Assembly: GCA_009829735.1 (NCBI GenBank)
Contig: CM020619.1
Coordinates: 20,713,816-20,777,815, forward strand
Source of the DNA: Pyropia yezoensis
Lineage: Eukaryota > Rhodophyta > Bangiophyceae > Bangiales > Bangiaceae
Direction of reading: 5' to 3'
DNA: 64,000 nucleotides
Under the pieces are notes generated by a model. It was not told where the DNA came from and did not search any database. It saw only the letters and a program-made list of their open reading frames with translations. Position numbers and translations under genes: made by a program. Each line of letters opens with the position of its first letter. Positions within the stretch are counted from its first letter, which is position 1. Of the stretch, positions 53,889 to 64,000 are shown piece by piece.

Positions 53889-56653
53889 GTGGGGAGGGAG
53901 CGGATACGTTTGGGAAGTCGGGCCCGTGCTGCCCGTGGTCCTCCGAGGCCTTGTCGACGCTTGGTCCTCCACGGTTTTGTGCGGCTGCGTCCCACCGAGC
54001 CAGCCCTCTTCCCCGTCGTCGAGCACGTGGGCCGAGTAGTGGCGCGCGATCCGGCGGGGGTGGTGTACCTCGCGCTACCCCACTCTGTGTGGCGGTTGCT
54101 CCACCTGGCCGCCTCGCTCGCCGCGTCGAAGCCACCGCCGCGCGCGCCAAGATGGGGAAGGAGCGGCGGCGGGAGCGGGGGCGGGGGTGCCGCCGGCCCG
54201 CCGCCGCGGCCGCCGCTTTCTCGCTGCTACGTCGGGTTTGTGCTGGGCGCTTACCTCGACGCCATGGACGTAATGCACACGGCGGTGGCGGGCGTGCGGA
54301 TGGGACCGTGGCGGCGAGCCGGCGGCGTCAACGTGGAGACGACCTTCGCGTGTGGGACGCTGCCACGATCGGCCGCGCGCTTGGCGGCGCACCGATCGTG
54401 GCTGTGGCGCTTGGGCGGCCGGCCGCCGCCGTTCCCATCGCGGCGACTGTCCTGGGCGGCATCAACGCCGAGCAGCGCTGCGCCGTCTACCTTCCAGTGG
54501 GGGTGGTGAGGAGCCCCCCCGACGGCCTCGTGGCGGGCCTGCGCGGCGGCAGCAGTAGCAGCGGCGGCGCCGTCGGCGGCGGCATATCCCGTCCCACTTC
54601 CTCGCCCGGCGGCGCCCCCACTTTCCCCGCCATTTGTGTGTGCGGCCCACCTGGGACGGGCAAGACGTTGCCCGTCTTGGCGGCTACTACGCTCGCGGCG
54701 GCCGCCCCGTTGGCGTGCGGATCCTCGTCACTGCCCCCAGCCTTTCCGCCGCGGACGTGCTCACCGAGCGCCTCGGCGCGGCGGTCAAAACGCGGCAGTC
54801 CTACTCGCCGCCGTGCGGGTGACGCGGCTCAACCCGCCGGCGCGGCCCGTCGCCGACGCGCGCCCCGGTAGCCTCCGGCAAGTGACGCCGTCGGGAGGGC
54901 GGGCGGGGCGTATTTGACCTGCCGCCCCCTCGCGTCCTCGCCGCTGCGATGGTTGTTGTGTCCACCTGTGCCGGGGCGTCTGCGCTGAAGGGGCCGCTGT
55001 CGGCCGACCACTTTCGGGGGGGCGTCTACGTCGGCGAGGCGGCGCAGGTAATCGAGCCGGAAGCGCTCGTCCCAGTCGCCGCAATTGCCGCCGCCGCGCC
55101 GGTAGTGCTGTGTGGAGACCCGGTGCAGCTCAACGCGGATGTGCGGAGCGGACGGGCGGCGGCGCTTGGCGAGGCTACCTTCCTCATGGAGCGGATTGTC
55201 GCGCGCCGCGACGCGAGGGGGGCTCGGGCGGAGGCCGCTGCGGGGGGAGTGGGTGGGTTCACCCGCGGCGCGGCCGTCCAGCTGTTTGCAAATGGCGGCG
55301 CCCGTGGCGGTGTTGGAGACGGCGGCGTTGGCGATGACGACAGCGACAGCGGCGGCGACAGCGACGGAGGCCTGCCCCCCCTCCCCTCCCTCCTTCAAGC
55401 GCACCCCTTCACCGTGCCGTTACGCATAAACTACCACGCGCGGCACCCCGCGCTGCTGCTCACCCTTCCGTCGCGCCTCTTTTACGGCGGCCGCCTCCTG
55501 CCCTCCCTGGCGATCCTTGCCGCCGCCGCCGCGCGCGTGCCGTCACGCCCGCTGCCGGCGGTTGCCCCCGACCTCTTTCCTGCGGGCACGCCGCTGCTGC
55601 TTGTGGGCGTAGCGGGGGTGGAGGAGCGCAAGAGCGAACGATCCCCGGCGGTGCGCAGCGCCCTTGAGGCGGACCGCGTTGCGGACATTTGTGCGCGCCT
55701 CGTGTGGGTGGGGCGCACAGAGGGGGTTGAGACTGGTGGGGCTGGTGGTGCTGGTGGGACTGGTGGCGGTGCGGCGGCCGCCGTCTTCCCCCATGCGGTG
55801 GCTGCCGCTGACGCGATTGGCGTCATTGCCCCTCACCGCCTAAGAGTGCGGGTGGTGCGGGCTGTGCTGCGTGCGCCGGGCCTGGGCGGCGTCATGGTCG
55901 GCACTCTCGCTGTCTACCACGGACAAGAGGGGGAGGTCATTCTCATCAGTACGAACGTCACTCGGGCGTCGTAGTTGGCCGTCTCCGACCGCACCGACAC
56001 GGGGGGGATGACGGTGGAGTCGGGGACGAGTGCCAAGGAGGAGGGGGAGGAACGCCGCAGGTAGCGCCCAGCTCGACGGGCCCAGCGGGCACCCGCGCCA
56101 AGGCATTCAACGTGGCGATTACGCGCACGGCGGTGGGTCTGGTGGCGGTGGGCCACCTAGGTACGCTTGGCGAGGACTCCTACTGGGGCGCCCTCCTCCG
56201 CCACTGTGTCGCTCGGGGGTGCTACACGGGCGTGCCGCTGGGGGCGAGGGGGGGTGTCGGCGCATGCGACGCAACGGGCAGTGGTGGCGGCCGCGGTGGC
56301 GGCGGCTACGACGGCGACAAGACGGCGACGGCAGCAGCGTCGGCGGCGGTGGCGGCGGCGGTGGTGGAAGCGGTGGTGGTAGAGGTGGCGGCGGTACGAG
56401 CCCCACGCCCGTTGACGGGGCGCGGCCGGCAGCTACCGCCACCGCCGCCCGCGCCCCCCCCTCTTCAACGCCAGGCTCCTCCCCGCTCGGCGCGGCGTCA
56501 CCTTATGGGTTCGACGGAGTGGCGGCGGAAGGCACTTTTGTAGGCGTCGCCGCCGCCCTCCTGGGCGGCGGCCACGCGGACCGCCTGTGGCTGGCTGACC
56601 TCGCCGACACGTTTCGGGACAAGGAGGACCGCCCGTGGAGGGTCTTTCTCTGA
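53889..56653 (+). pseudogene. MOV10/SDE3-type superfamily 1 RNA helicase, frame-broken
   Basis: Ordered SF1 motifs: Q-like N-A-E-Q-R-C-A-V (54461), Walker A G-P-P-G-T-G-K-T (54644), Ia I-L-V-T-A-P-S-L-S-A-A-D (about 54718), II region V-Y-V-G-E-A-A-Q (55024), III C-G-D-P-V-Q-L (55110), L-R-I-N-Y (55421), S-R-L-F-Y-G-G, V-G-T-L-A-V-Y-H-G-Q-E (55900) and VI N-V-A-I-T-R-T (56110). Order and spacing fit the MOV10/SDE3 family, which acts in RNA silencing and retroelement control. The motifs are spread over three frames (breaks near 54700, 54830, 54920 and after 55974). Motif II has Gly for the Mg-binding Asp. It is either a pseudogene or an assembly with indels; the point change in motif II favours decay. 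The N-terminal part is poorly defined. Confidence 0.75.
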
Positions 56654-57046
56654 CCGGCCACCGCTAGTGGCTGCTGCAGTAATCCCTGCCTGCTCTGCTG
56701 GCAACCGCTGGTGGCGGTAGCTCTGGCGGCGGTGGCGGTGGAGGTGGCGGTGGATGTGGCGGCCGCTACGGCAGCGGCGGGGTAAGGCTCGGGGCACGTC
56801 CCGGCGGCGGCACGGCGCCTGTGACTGTCAAGGCAGGGTGGCTTTGGAAATCAAGACAACGTCAGTCGCAGTGGCGCCTCCTCCCGCGCGGCCAGACGGC
56901 CAACGTGCGGCCTGGCTGCTTCTATGTACACCCACGCATTCCCCCCTCCCCCCCATCTTCGTCTGGAGACGAAGTCTCTACCGCCCGCCCGCCACCATCC
57001 CACTCCCCCCACCCTTCCTCCTGTGACCCTCCTTCCTAGTATGGGG
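56654..57046. other. Intergenic between convergent helicase and collagen-like genes
   Basis: GGCGGT-rich repeats at 56710-56770, then C-rich sequence. No gene is supported. It must contain the 3' ends of both neighbours. Confidence 0.5.
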
Positions 57047-60000
57047 CTAGCCGAAGACCGACACCGACCGCCCCGGCCGCCCCGGCCTCCCGGGCCGCCC
57101 GTTGCGCCCGCTCCCCCCTCGGAAGTAGTTGCGGTGGCGGAAGCCGCGGCCGCCCGCCGCGCCGGGCAGGCCCCCATACCCGCCCGCCCCCCCCGCACCG
57201 CCCGCACTACCGGCAGCGCCGTGGCCGCCGGCCGCCATCGTAAGCGACCCGCTGCCATAGTCGCCATCGCTCGCGGTGGGCGGATCGACGGTGGCCGTGG
57301 GCGGCGGCCTCACCGACTCGGCTGGCACATGGTAGCCGCCGCCGCTGTCGTCTGTGACGGTAGGCACCGCCGTCGGCGGCGCTGAGGCCGTGTAGAGCGG
57401 GGTCGTGCCGCTCGCGGGGCCCCGTGGGCCGCGCGGGCCCGCCGGACCCCGCCGGCCGCGGTCGCCGCGGGCGCCCGGCGTGCCGACCTTGCCGTCGACG
57501 CCTGGCGCTCCGTACGCGCCCGCTTTTCCTTTCGGCCCGACTTGGCCGGCGGGGCCGACGGGACCGTCCTTGCCGTCCTGGCCATCAGCGCCCGGTGCGC
57601 CATAAGGACCCGCGGGGCCGACGGCGCCATCGTCACCGGTGTCACCCTTGGCACCGGTGGTCCCGACGGGGCCGACAGGGCCGACCTTGCCGGTGGGGCC
57701 GACGGGACCGTCCTTGCCGTCATGGCCGTCCTTGCCGTCCGCGCCCGGTGCGCCATAAGGACCCGCGGGGCCGACGGCGCCATCGTCACCGGTGTTACCC
57801 TTGGCACCGGTGGTCCCGACGGGGCCGACAGGGCCGACCTTGCCGGTGGGGCCGACGGGACCGTCCTTGCCGTCCTGGCCGTCCTTGCCGTCCGCGCCCG
57901 GTGCGCCATAAGGACCCGCGGGGCCGACGGCGCCATCGTCACCGGTGTCACCCTTGGCACCGGTGGTCCCGACGGGGCCGACAGGGCCGACCTTGCCGGT
58001 GGGGCCGACGGGACCGTCCTTGCCGTCCTGGCCATCAGCGCCCGGTGCGCCATGGGCGCCCGCGGGGCCAACGGGGCCGGCGGTGCCCGCATCACCCTTG
58101 GTCCCGACGGGGCCGACAGGGCCGACCTTGCCGGTGGGGCCGACGGGACCGTCCTTGCCGTCCTGGCCGTCCTTGCCGTCCGCGCCCGGTGCGCCATAAG
58201 GACCCGCGGGGCCGACGGCGCCATCGTCACCGGTGTCACCCTTGGCACCGGTGGTCCCGACGGGGCCAACTTTGCCCGCCGGCCCGACCGGGCCGATGGC
58301 GCCGTTCGTACCGTCAGCGCCCGCCACACCGGCCGGCCCCGCTGCGCCAGAGGCACCCTTCCACCCCCGTGGGCCCGCCGCGCCAACTGCACCTGTTTCA
58401 CCCTTAGCGCCGTCAACGCCATCCTTGCCGGCCGGCCCGGCAGCGCCCGTCTTGCCGTCCTTGCCCTCCGTGCCGGTGGGCCCCTCGACACCCGAGTCGC
58501 CCTTGGCGCCCTTGTCCCCCATGTCGCCCTTGACACCTTTGTCGCCCTGGTCGCCCTTGGCGCCGGCGACACCATCCTGCCCGTCTACGCCGCCGGCGCC
58601 CTTCTTGCCCCTGGGACCCGCCTCACCAGCGGCGCCCGCCGCACCCGTCGCACCGATTGCACCGTCGACGCCATCCTTACCGTCTGACCCGCGGGCACCC
58701 TTCCCGCCCTTGGCGCCGGCGGCGCCCTTCATGCCCTTTGGGCCGGCAGGGCCGACGGCACCGGTCTGGCCCTCTGCACCCGCCACTCCCTTGGCACCCT
58801 TGGCGCCAGTCCTCCCCTTGGGGCCGGCAACGCCGACCGGCCCTGCGTGCCCCTTGTCGCCCTTGGCGCCCTTGTCGCCCTGGTCGCCCTTAACACCTTT
58901 GTCGCCCTGGTCGCCCTTGGCGCCGGCGACACCATCCTGCCCGTCTACGCCGCCGGCGCCCTTCTTGCCCCTGGGACCCGCCTCACCAGCGGCGCCCGCC
59001 GCACCCGTCGCACCGATTGCACCGTCGACGCCATCCTTACCGTCTGACCCGCGGGCACCCTTCCCGCCCTTGGCGCCGGCGGCGCCCTTCATGCCCTTTG
59101 GGCCGGCAGGGCCGACGGCACCGGTCTGGCCCTCTGCACCCGCCACTCCCTTGGCACCCTTGGCGCCAGTCCTCCCCTTGGGGCCGGCAACGCCGACCGG
59201 CCCTGCGTGCCCCTTGTCGCCCTTGGCGCCCTTGTCGCCCTGGTCGCCCTTAACACCTTTGTCGCCCTGGTCGCCCTTGGCGCCGGCGACACCATCCTGC
59301 CCGTCTACGCCGCCGGCGCCCTTCTTGCCCCTGGGACCCGCCTCACCAGCGGCGCCCGCCGCACCCGTCGCACCGATTGCACCGTCGACGCCATCCTTAC
59401 CGTCTGACCCGCGGGCACCCTTCCCGCCCTTGGCGCCGGCGGCGCCCTTCATGCCCTTTGGGCCGGCAGGGCCGACGGCACCGGTCTGGCCCTCTGCACC
59501 CGCCACTCCCTTGGCACCCTTGGCGCCAGTCCTCCCCTTGGGGCCGGCAACGCCGACCGGCCCTGCGCGCCCCTTGTCGCCCTTGGCGCCCTTGGCGCCG
59601 GCGGCCCCATCCTTGCCGGCTTCCCCGCGAGCGCCCTTGGCACCCACCCCTCGCTGGCCGGTGGCGCCCCGCAGACCGCGGTCCCCTTTGGCGCCCTTGG
59701 GGCCCTTGACGCCCGGTCGCCCGTCGTCCCCGTCGTCCCCATCTACTCCGCGAGCGCCCTTGGCACCCACCCCCCGCTGGCCAGCGGCGCCCCGCGTACC
59801 GCGGTCCCCTTTCGCGCCCCGCGGACCGCGGTCCCCTTTGGCGCCCTTATCGCCCTTGGCGCCGGCGGCCCCGTCCTTCCCGGTTACCCCGCGATCTCCC
59901 TTGGCACCCACCCCCCGCTTGCCGGCGGCGCCCCGCAGACCGCGGTCCCCGGCCGGGCCCGCTGGCCCCGCGGGCCCCGCCGGCCCCGCCGGCCCACGCG

Positions 60001-60340
60001 GCCCCGCCGGGCAGTGGCATGCCGGCTTTGGCGGCGAGTAGTGACCGTACCCGTACGACGATCGCACCGACCGGAACAGCGACGCGGTGTCCGAGTGGAT
60101 GCGCGACACGGCGGCGACGTGGTGGGCGGCGTCGAGCTTAGTATCCACCGCCGCCGCCAGGGCGGTCAGCTGCGCGGCGGTGGCGTAGGGGGCCATGGGG
60201 GGGGCCGTGGCCGCGGGGACCCCGGCCGGGCCCGTCAGGCCAACGGTGCCCAGCAGGACGACGAGGGTGGTGGTGACAGACGCGGCCACCGCTACGGCGG
60301 CGGTGGGGAGCACCCGGCCAGCGGCAGACCGCAACGCCAT
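57047..60340 (-). CDS. Membrane-anchored collagen-like protein (1097 aa)
   Basis: Single open frame from the ATG at 60340. Residues 1-11 contain Arg, and 12-36 are a hydrophobic signal anchor. Residues 55-95 look helical (possible trimerisation), then C108-H-C110. From about 113 to 976 the chain is almost unbroken Gly-X-Y with many G-A-K-G-D/G-P-A-G/G-K-D-G triplets, so a collagen triple helix is expected, with Lys/Asp pairs for stability. The C-terminal 120 residues are Pro/Thr-, then Gly/Arg-rich. Three 360-bp repeats lie at 58499-59595 and further 144-153-bp repeats at about 57540-58260. Probably type II in the membrane or secreted into the wall or matrix. Opposite-strand frames are shadows of the triplet repeat. 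Confidence 0.85.
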   Translation of the reverse strand: MALRSAAGRVLPTAAVAVAASVTTTLVVLLGTVGLTGPAGVPAATAPPMAPYATAAQLTALAAAVDTKLDAAHHVAAVSRIHSDTASLFRSVRSSYGYGHYSPPKPACHCPAGPRGPAGPAGPAGPAGPAGDRGLRGAAGKRGVGAKGDRGVTGKDGAAGAKGDKGAKGDRGPRGAKGDRGTRGAAGQRGVGAKGARGVDGDDGDDGRPGVKGPKGAKGDRGLRGATGQRGVGAKGARGEAGKDGAAGAKGAKGDKGRAGPVGVAGPKGRTGAKGAKGVAGAEGQTGAVGPAGPKGMKGAAGAKGGKGARGSDGKDGVDGAIGATGAAGAAGEAGPRGKKGAGGVDGQDGVAGAKGDQGDKGVKGDQGDKGAKGDKGHAGPVGVAGPKGRTGAKGAKGVAGAEGQTGAVGPAGPKGMKGAAGAKGGKGARGSDGKDGVDGAIGATGAAGAAGEAGPRGKKGAGGVDGQDGVAGAKGDQGDKGVKGDQGDKGAKGDKGHAGPVGVAGPKGRTGAKGAKGVAGAEGQTGAVGPAGPKGMKGAAGAKGGKGARGSDGKDGVDGAIGATGAAGAAGEAGPRGKKGAGGVDGQDGVAGAKGDQGDKGVKGDMGDKGAKGDSGVEGPTGTEGKDGKTGAAGPAGKDGVDGAKGETGAVGAAGPRGWKGASGAAGPAGVAGADGTNGAIGPVGPAGKVGPVGTTGAKGDTGDDGAVGPAGPYGAPGADGKDGQDGKDGPVGPTGKVGPVGPVGTKGDAGTAGPVGPAGAHGAPGADGQDGKDGPVGPTGKVGPVGPVGTTGAKGDTGDDGAVGPAGPYGAPGADGKDGQDGKDGPVGPTGKVGPVGPVGTTGAKGNTGDDGAVGPAGPYGAPGADGKDGHDGKDGPVGPTGKVGPVGPVGTTGAKGDTGDDGAVGPAGPYGAPGADGQDGKDGPVGPAGQVGPKGKAGAYGAPGVDGKVGTPGARGDRGRRGPAGPRGPRGPASGTTPLYTASAPPTAVPTVTDDSGGGYHVPAESVRPPPTATVDPPTASDGDYGSGSLTMAAGGHGAAGSAGGAGGAGGYGGLPGAAGGRGFRHRNYFRGGSGRNGRPGRPGRPGRSVSVFG
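57540..58260. repeat. 144-153-bp tandem repeats in the collagen-like gene
   Basis: Units starting with a CATAAGGACC-like block occur at 57601, 57754, 57907, 58051 and 58195. Spacing is 153, 153, 144 and 144 bp (17 or 16 Gly-X-Y triplets), so length changes keep triplet phase. Confidence 0.85.
58499..59595. repeat. Three 360-bp tandem repeats in the collagen-like gene
   Basis: Copies 58499-58858, 58859-59218 and 59219-59578. Copies 2 and 3 differ at about one base; copy 1 differs at about four, all near its start. Each encodes 120 residues, 40 triplets. The near identity implies very recent duplication or ongoing gene conversion. Confidence 0.92.
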
Positions 60341-61894
60341 GCTGGGGGCGGGCGGCGGCGGCGGGGAGGATGGGAGGAAGGGGGGCGGGCGGGGGGCGGT
60401 ACCCGCCCGAGCCGGGAATAGACGGCAAGGGGTGGACGCCGACCGGTGGACGAACAGAGGCGTCGCGCGCGACCTGGGAAGTCAAGGGAGGGAGAAGGCG
60501 GCGGCGGCGCGCTGTTGTGGGTGGAGGAGTGGGGAGCGGCGGCTGGTCGCCGTGGCGGCACCGTGCCCCAACCGCGGGGGTGCGCGCCTTTTAGCCACCG
60601 TCCGTGCAGCGACGGAAGCGACTCCTGCGTCGGCAGTGACGGCCGCCCTGCTCGCCGGAGGGCAAGGAGGGGGTGAGCCCCCGCCGCAGCGCGTCGCCGC
60701 CACGGGCGCAAGCCGGGCGGGGGGGGGGCAGCGTGGCGACTGCCCCTCCACCTCTCCCAATCGCCGAGGGAAGCCCCCCGGCCGGCTGAGTGCGACGAGC
60801 GGGCGTGCCACCCCACCTCAGCGGCGCAGCGTGGCGTGGTGGCCGCGGCCATCGACGGCACATCGCCGCCCCCTAAGTGGGGGCGGGCCAAAGAGAAAAA
60901 AACGCAAGTCGGAGGGGAGGGAGGAAGGGGAAGTGGGAGGGGGGGGCAGGAATGGGCGGGAAGCGGGCGGGCAGCCCCGATGGGAGTGCGGCGACCAAAG
61001 GAAAAAATGCGTCGGCCCGTCGGCCACGGGGGGAGGGCTGCGTTGCGGCGGCAGCGGCAAAACCTTCCCCCCCCCCCCCCTTGCCACGCGCACCCATCAC
61101 GGGCAGTGACACAGTGGCACCGTAATCCACCCCGCCCCGGCGACAGCGCCTTGGTGGTTGCGCTCAGGAGGAGGGGGGGAGACGGGGAGGAAGGGGGGAG
61201 AGATGCACCCGCAGACAGCCACGATTCAGCGCATTCGGCGACGAGTTGCAAGCCGGGGAAGGGGGGGGGCGTGTGGGATGGCGGTGAGGGAGGAGCCGCC
61301 ATTGACGGCCGGCCACGCGACGCCGTCGGCACGGGTGGCCCACTGCACTTTTCTGGTGCAAGCGGCAGGGGTGGGATGCGTTCCCTCCCCTCCCACACGC
61401 TCGGCGGCGGCCGGCGGGCGGGTGAGGGACCAACCCGCCTGCCCATCGGTACCGTACGCACCGCTTCCGAAGCACGCACCCGTCATTATTCCGACCTCAG
61501 TTCTGTCGCCGCGAAATGCCGGACATCCATATATCTGTCGCCGCGAAGTATCGGACAGACGCCCAAGAGAGAAAAAGAAGGGGGGCGCCCTCGAACGATG
61601 CGTTTTATTATTCAGATCGCTTGCTAAAATGCATTCCTGTTCGAGGCTGGCCCCCGTGTGTTTCACAGAGATAGTCGTGCCCCAGCCACGAACCCCAATA
61701 CGAACGCTGGAACAAAAGTGGTACGCTGGTCAACCCCTGGTTACTAGTGATCGAAGCGGTGGATTTATGCACTGTACTTCATACTTCACACCCAGTAAGA
61801 GCCAAAAAGAAAGGAGAGAAGTGAAACGAGGGCAGTTGGAATCCCGCTCGCTCGCCCGCCAGGCCGACTGCCCCAAGGCTGGCCCACCCTCCCA
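60341..61894. other. Intergenic, upstream of the collagen-like gene
   Basis: G-rich plus-strand tracts (near 60360, 60940, 61170 and 61265), then a lower-GC part at 61480-61860. Open frames are compositional. It should hold the collagen-like gene's promoter and the MYB gene's 3' end; no TATA box stands out. Confidence 0.5.
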
Positions 61895-63996
61895 TCAACA
61901 GTAGGGTGGCCGCCCCGGGTCGGCGCACCAGGTGCCGCGGTGGAGGCCCAGGTCCATTGGCGGGTACTCGTCGTTCCAGCTGCCGCCGCCGCGGGACTTG
62001 CCGTCGACGCTGCAGACGGCGGCGTCCACCCCCATCGGCGGGTAGCCGCCATCGCCGCCGCCGCCGGTTGGGCGCTCCCAGCCGCTCCCACCCCCACAGC
62101 AGGGCTTGACATCGGCGCGCTCCCCACCGCCATCACCGCCACAACCGCCGCCACCGCCGCCACTTGCGCCACCGTCGACTGTGAGCAGAGCGCCGAGCCC
62201 ATCCGTACTCAGCGTCGCCACCGACCCGACGGGCGACAGCGGCAAAACCGGCGGCACGCCCACACCCCCGTACCAGCTATGCGCCGCCGCCGCCGCCGCC
62301 GCCGCCACAGACGTCTGCGTGGCAGGGGCGGGCAACGTCACCGTGCCGCCACTGCCACCGCCACTGCTGGCGCTGGCGCCCGTCGAAGACGGCAGCATGC
62401 CATAGGAATAGTTAGTCGCGGAGACGGGCAGTGGGGACGCCCCAGCAGCTGCATCGTCAGGCAGCGGCGGCGCAGTGCCGGAATAGTAAGTGGCGGGTGT
62501 GGGCGCAGTGGGCCCGGCTGCCGTCGGAGCGCCCGGGCGCGGGACCCCCGCCCCTCCAGAATAGAGAAAGCCAGGTGGGGGCATCGACTGCTGAGGCGGC
62601 GTTTCCGCCGACCGCAACCGTGGGACCCGCGGTACAGGCGCCGGTGCGGGCAATGGGCCGGCGCATCGCGGGTCAAAGGCAGACTCTTGATGGTGGTGGT
62701 GGAAGGGCGCCGAGGGGGCGCCCCACGAACCTACAGGCTGGGGCGCCATAAGCGCAGCGGCCAAGAGGGATACGTCCACCCCTTGGGGAACGGTGGAAAA
62801 CGAGGAGCCAATGCCGTCGTCCACGTAGGGGGGGAGGGGCAACGCCTCGACGGGCGGCGGAGCTGCATCGAGGGCGGCGGGGGGGGCGGGGCAGGGGGAT
62901 CTAGCCCCTGCCATGGGCGCACCAGCTGGTGCCGCCGCTGCTGCCCCTGCCGCTGCTGCTGCTGCTGCCGCAGACGGAACCGGCGGCCGCCACCGCCCGC
63001 CCGGTGGATGGTGTGCCTCTACCGGCGTCGGGGACGGCACAAACGGAAGACACGCGGTCGGGGGAGACGCCGACGTCGACGGGGCCGCCCGTTGCAGCTG
63101 TGTGACGGGCGTCGGCGGCGGCGGCCGCTTGTCGCCTCGCCGCCCGTCGGCAGGCGGCCACAGCGCGCGGTCCACGGGCGTCGTCGCTGTGCCTGCAGGG
63201 GCCGAGGCTGGCCCTGCAGATGGCGGGGGTGTGGTCAACGCTGATGCCGCTGCCGCCGCGGTCGCGGCCGTCACGGTTGTCATTGACACAGCCGGCGGGC
63301 TCATCACGTCCAGCCGGGCACACGAGGACGGGGACTGGGACGGCACCCTCTCTGCCTCCGCCCCCGCCGCAGCCTCTTCTCCCCTTCGGCGGAGAGTCGA
63401 GTTCCACCGGTTCTTGATGCTATTGTCGGTGCGGCCCGGAAGGTGAGCGGATATCTTTGCCCACGCGTTTCCCAGCCGGCCGTGCCACGAAACCAGCACC
63501 GCATCCTCGGCGGGCGTCCAGGCAGCCTTGACAATCGCCGGGTCGAGGTGGTTGAGCCACCGCTCCCGGCACTGCTTGCCTGTCCGACCCCGCAGTGCGG
63601 CGGCGATAACCGCCCAGTTGCGGGCGCCCGACCGGCGGACGAGGGCGCGGAGGGTGGCGTCTTCGGTGGCCGACCAGGGGCCCTTGGTGATGCGGCTGCT
63701 GGGGGTGCCGCTGCGAACCTTGCCGGCGAACGTGCGGATCTCGGGGGGGGGGCAGGGGGGGGGGGGGGGGGGGGGGGCGCAAGGGTGCCGTGCGCCGCCG
63801 CCGCCACCGCACCCGCGGCGGCAGCGGCGGCGGCGGCAGCCGCAGCGGCGGCCTTCGCATCGAGGGGGCCACACCCGGCCCGCGGCCGCTGCCCCGAAAG
63901 CGAGGACGACAACGGCCGCGGGGGCGTCAGGCGGGCGGCCTCCCCGTCGTTGGGCAGGCCCTTGTCATATGGGGTGGTCGAGTAGGGGACGTGCAC
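61895..63996 (-). CDS. R2R3 MYB transcription factor, c-Myb/MYB3R-type repeats
   Basis: Two MYB repeats at about 63383-63691. R2 is K-G-P-W-S-A-T-E-D with three Trp and [18 protein letters not shown]3 is A-A-W-T-P-A-E-D with [13 protein letters not shown]. These signatures resemble c-Myb and MYB3R proteins, including Trp (not Phe/Ile) at the first R3 position; no R1 is seen upstream. The rest is a long Pro/Ala/Gly/Ser-rich tail, probably regulatory. The 659-codon frame starts at 63874 with unlikely Cys/Arg-rich sequence. A better N-terminus ([10 protein letters not shown] at 63996) lies in another frame that joins at the G10/G23 runs, so the true start is probably 63996 with a homopolymer length error. 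Confidence 0.85.
63743..63777. repeat. G10-CA-G23 homopolymer pair inside the MYB gene
   Basis: G10 at 63743-63752 and G23 at 63755-63777. On the coding strand they give polyproline and lie where the frame must change to join the two halves of the N-terminus. Confidence 0.9.
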
Positions 63997-64000
63997 GGCC

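Noticed and set aside
57424-60041. Long plus-strand frames through the collagen-like gene
   Set aside because: Complementary strand of Gly-X-Y codons stays open by composition. The minus strand has the start, the anchor and the triplet pattern.

Overview
This window looks like nuclear DNA of a GC-rich eukaryote, most likely a red alga of the Porphyra/Pyropia type. That assignment is an inference from very high GC, alanine/glycine/proline-rich coding frames with few visible introns, long C/G homopolymers, a c-Myb-type R2R3 gene and plant/algal-type transposons. No rRNA, tRNA or CRISPR was found, and nothing bacterial.

The centre (14.7-46.1 kb) is a pile of LTR retrotransposons of the Ty3/gypsy class whose integrases end in chromodomain-like tails. 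Element A (about 14739-24529, minus strand) has lost its downstream LTR. Element C (26095-46144, plus strand) has 456- and 470-bp LTRs. Element B (31434-42135, minus strand, same family as A) sits inside the integrase zinc-finger region of C, bounded by a perfect CCTAC target duplication and two 362-bp LTRs. By eye the B LTRs differ at 11 positions (3.0%) and the C LTRs at about 24 (5.3%) plus a 14-bp indel, so LTR ages agree with the nesting. All three carry gag and pol in a -1 frame relation with the same heptamer (G GGA AAC) just before the gag stop, and all are damaged by stops and frameshifts.

The most unusual feature is an extra long gene in all three elements, between pol and the 3' LTR and on the opposite strand. 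In B it has its own TATA box. I recognise no domain in it. In every copy two coding blocks lie in one frame, separated by a single UAG. A related-looking gene fragment lies at the left edge of the window (1-1446).

Left arm (1-14.7 kb): the fragment above, a 62-bp tandem repeat (3.3-3.9 kb), a scrap that may be a pogo-like transposase, a 36-bp protein-coding minisatellite (5.6-6.7 kb), a broken SANT/NAM-associated-type gene (7.0-8.2 kb), and a very GC-rich block with an unidentified minus-strand gene around 11.7-12.9 kb. Between A and C is a broken PIF/Harbinger transposase cut by the C LTR.

Right arm (46.1-64 kb): repeat-rich intergenic DNA with a C-rich minisatellite and a foldback; an unidentified minus-strand gene (51.5-53.4 kb); a frame-broken MOV10/SDE3-type RNA helicase (53.9-56.7 kb, plus); a 1097-residue membrane-anchored collagen-like protein with near-identical 360-bp repeats (57.0-60.3 kb, minus); and an R2R3 MYB gene whose N-terminal frame is split at a 23-G run (61.9-64.0 kb, minus). 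Several frame breaks fall at homopolymers, so some apparent pseudogenes may be assembly indels.
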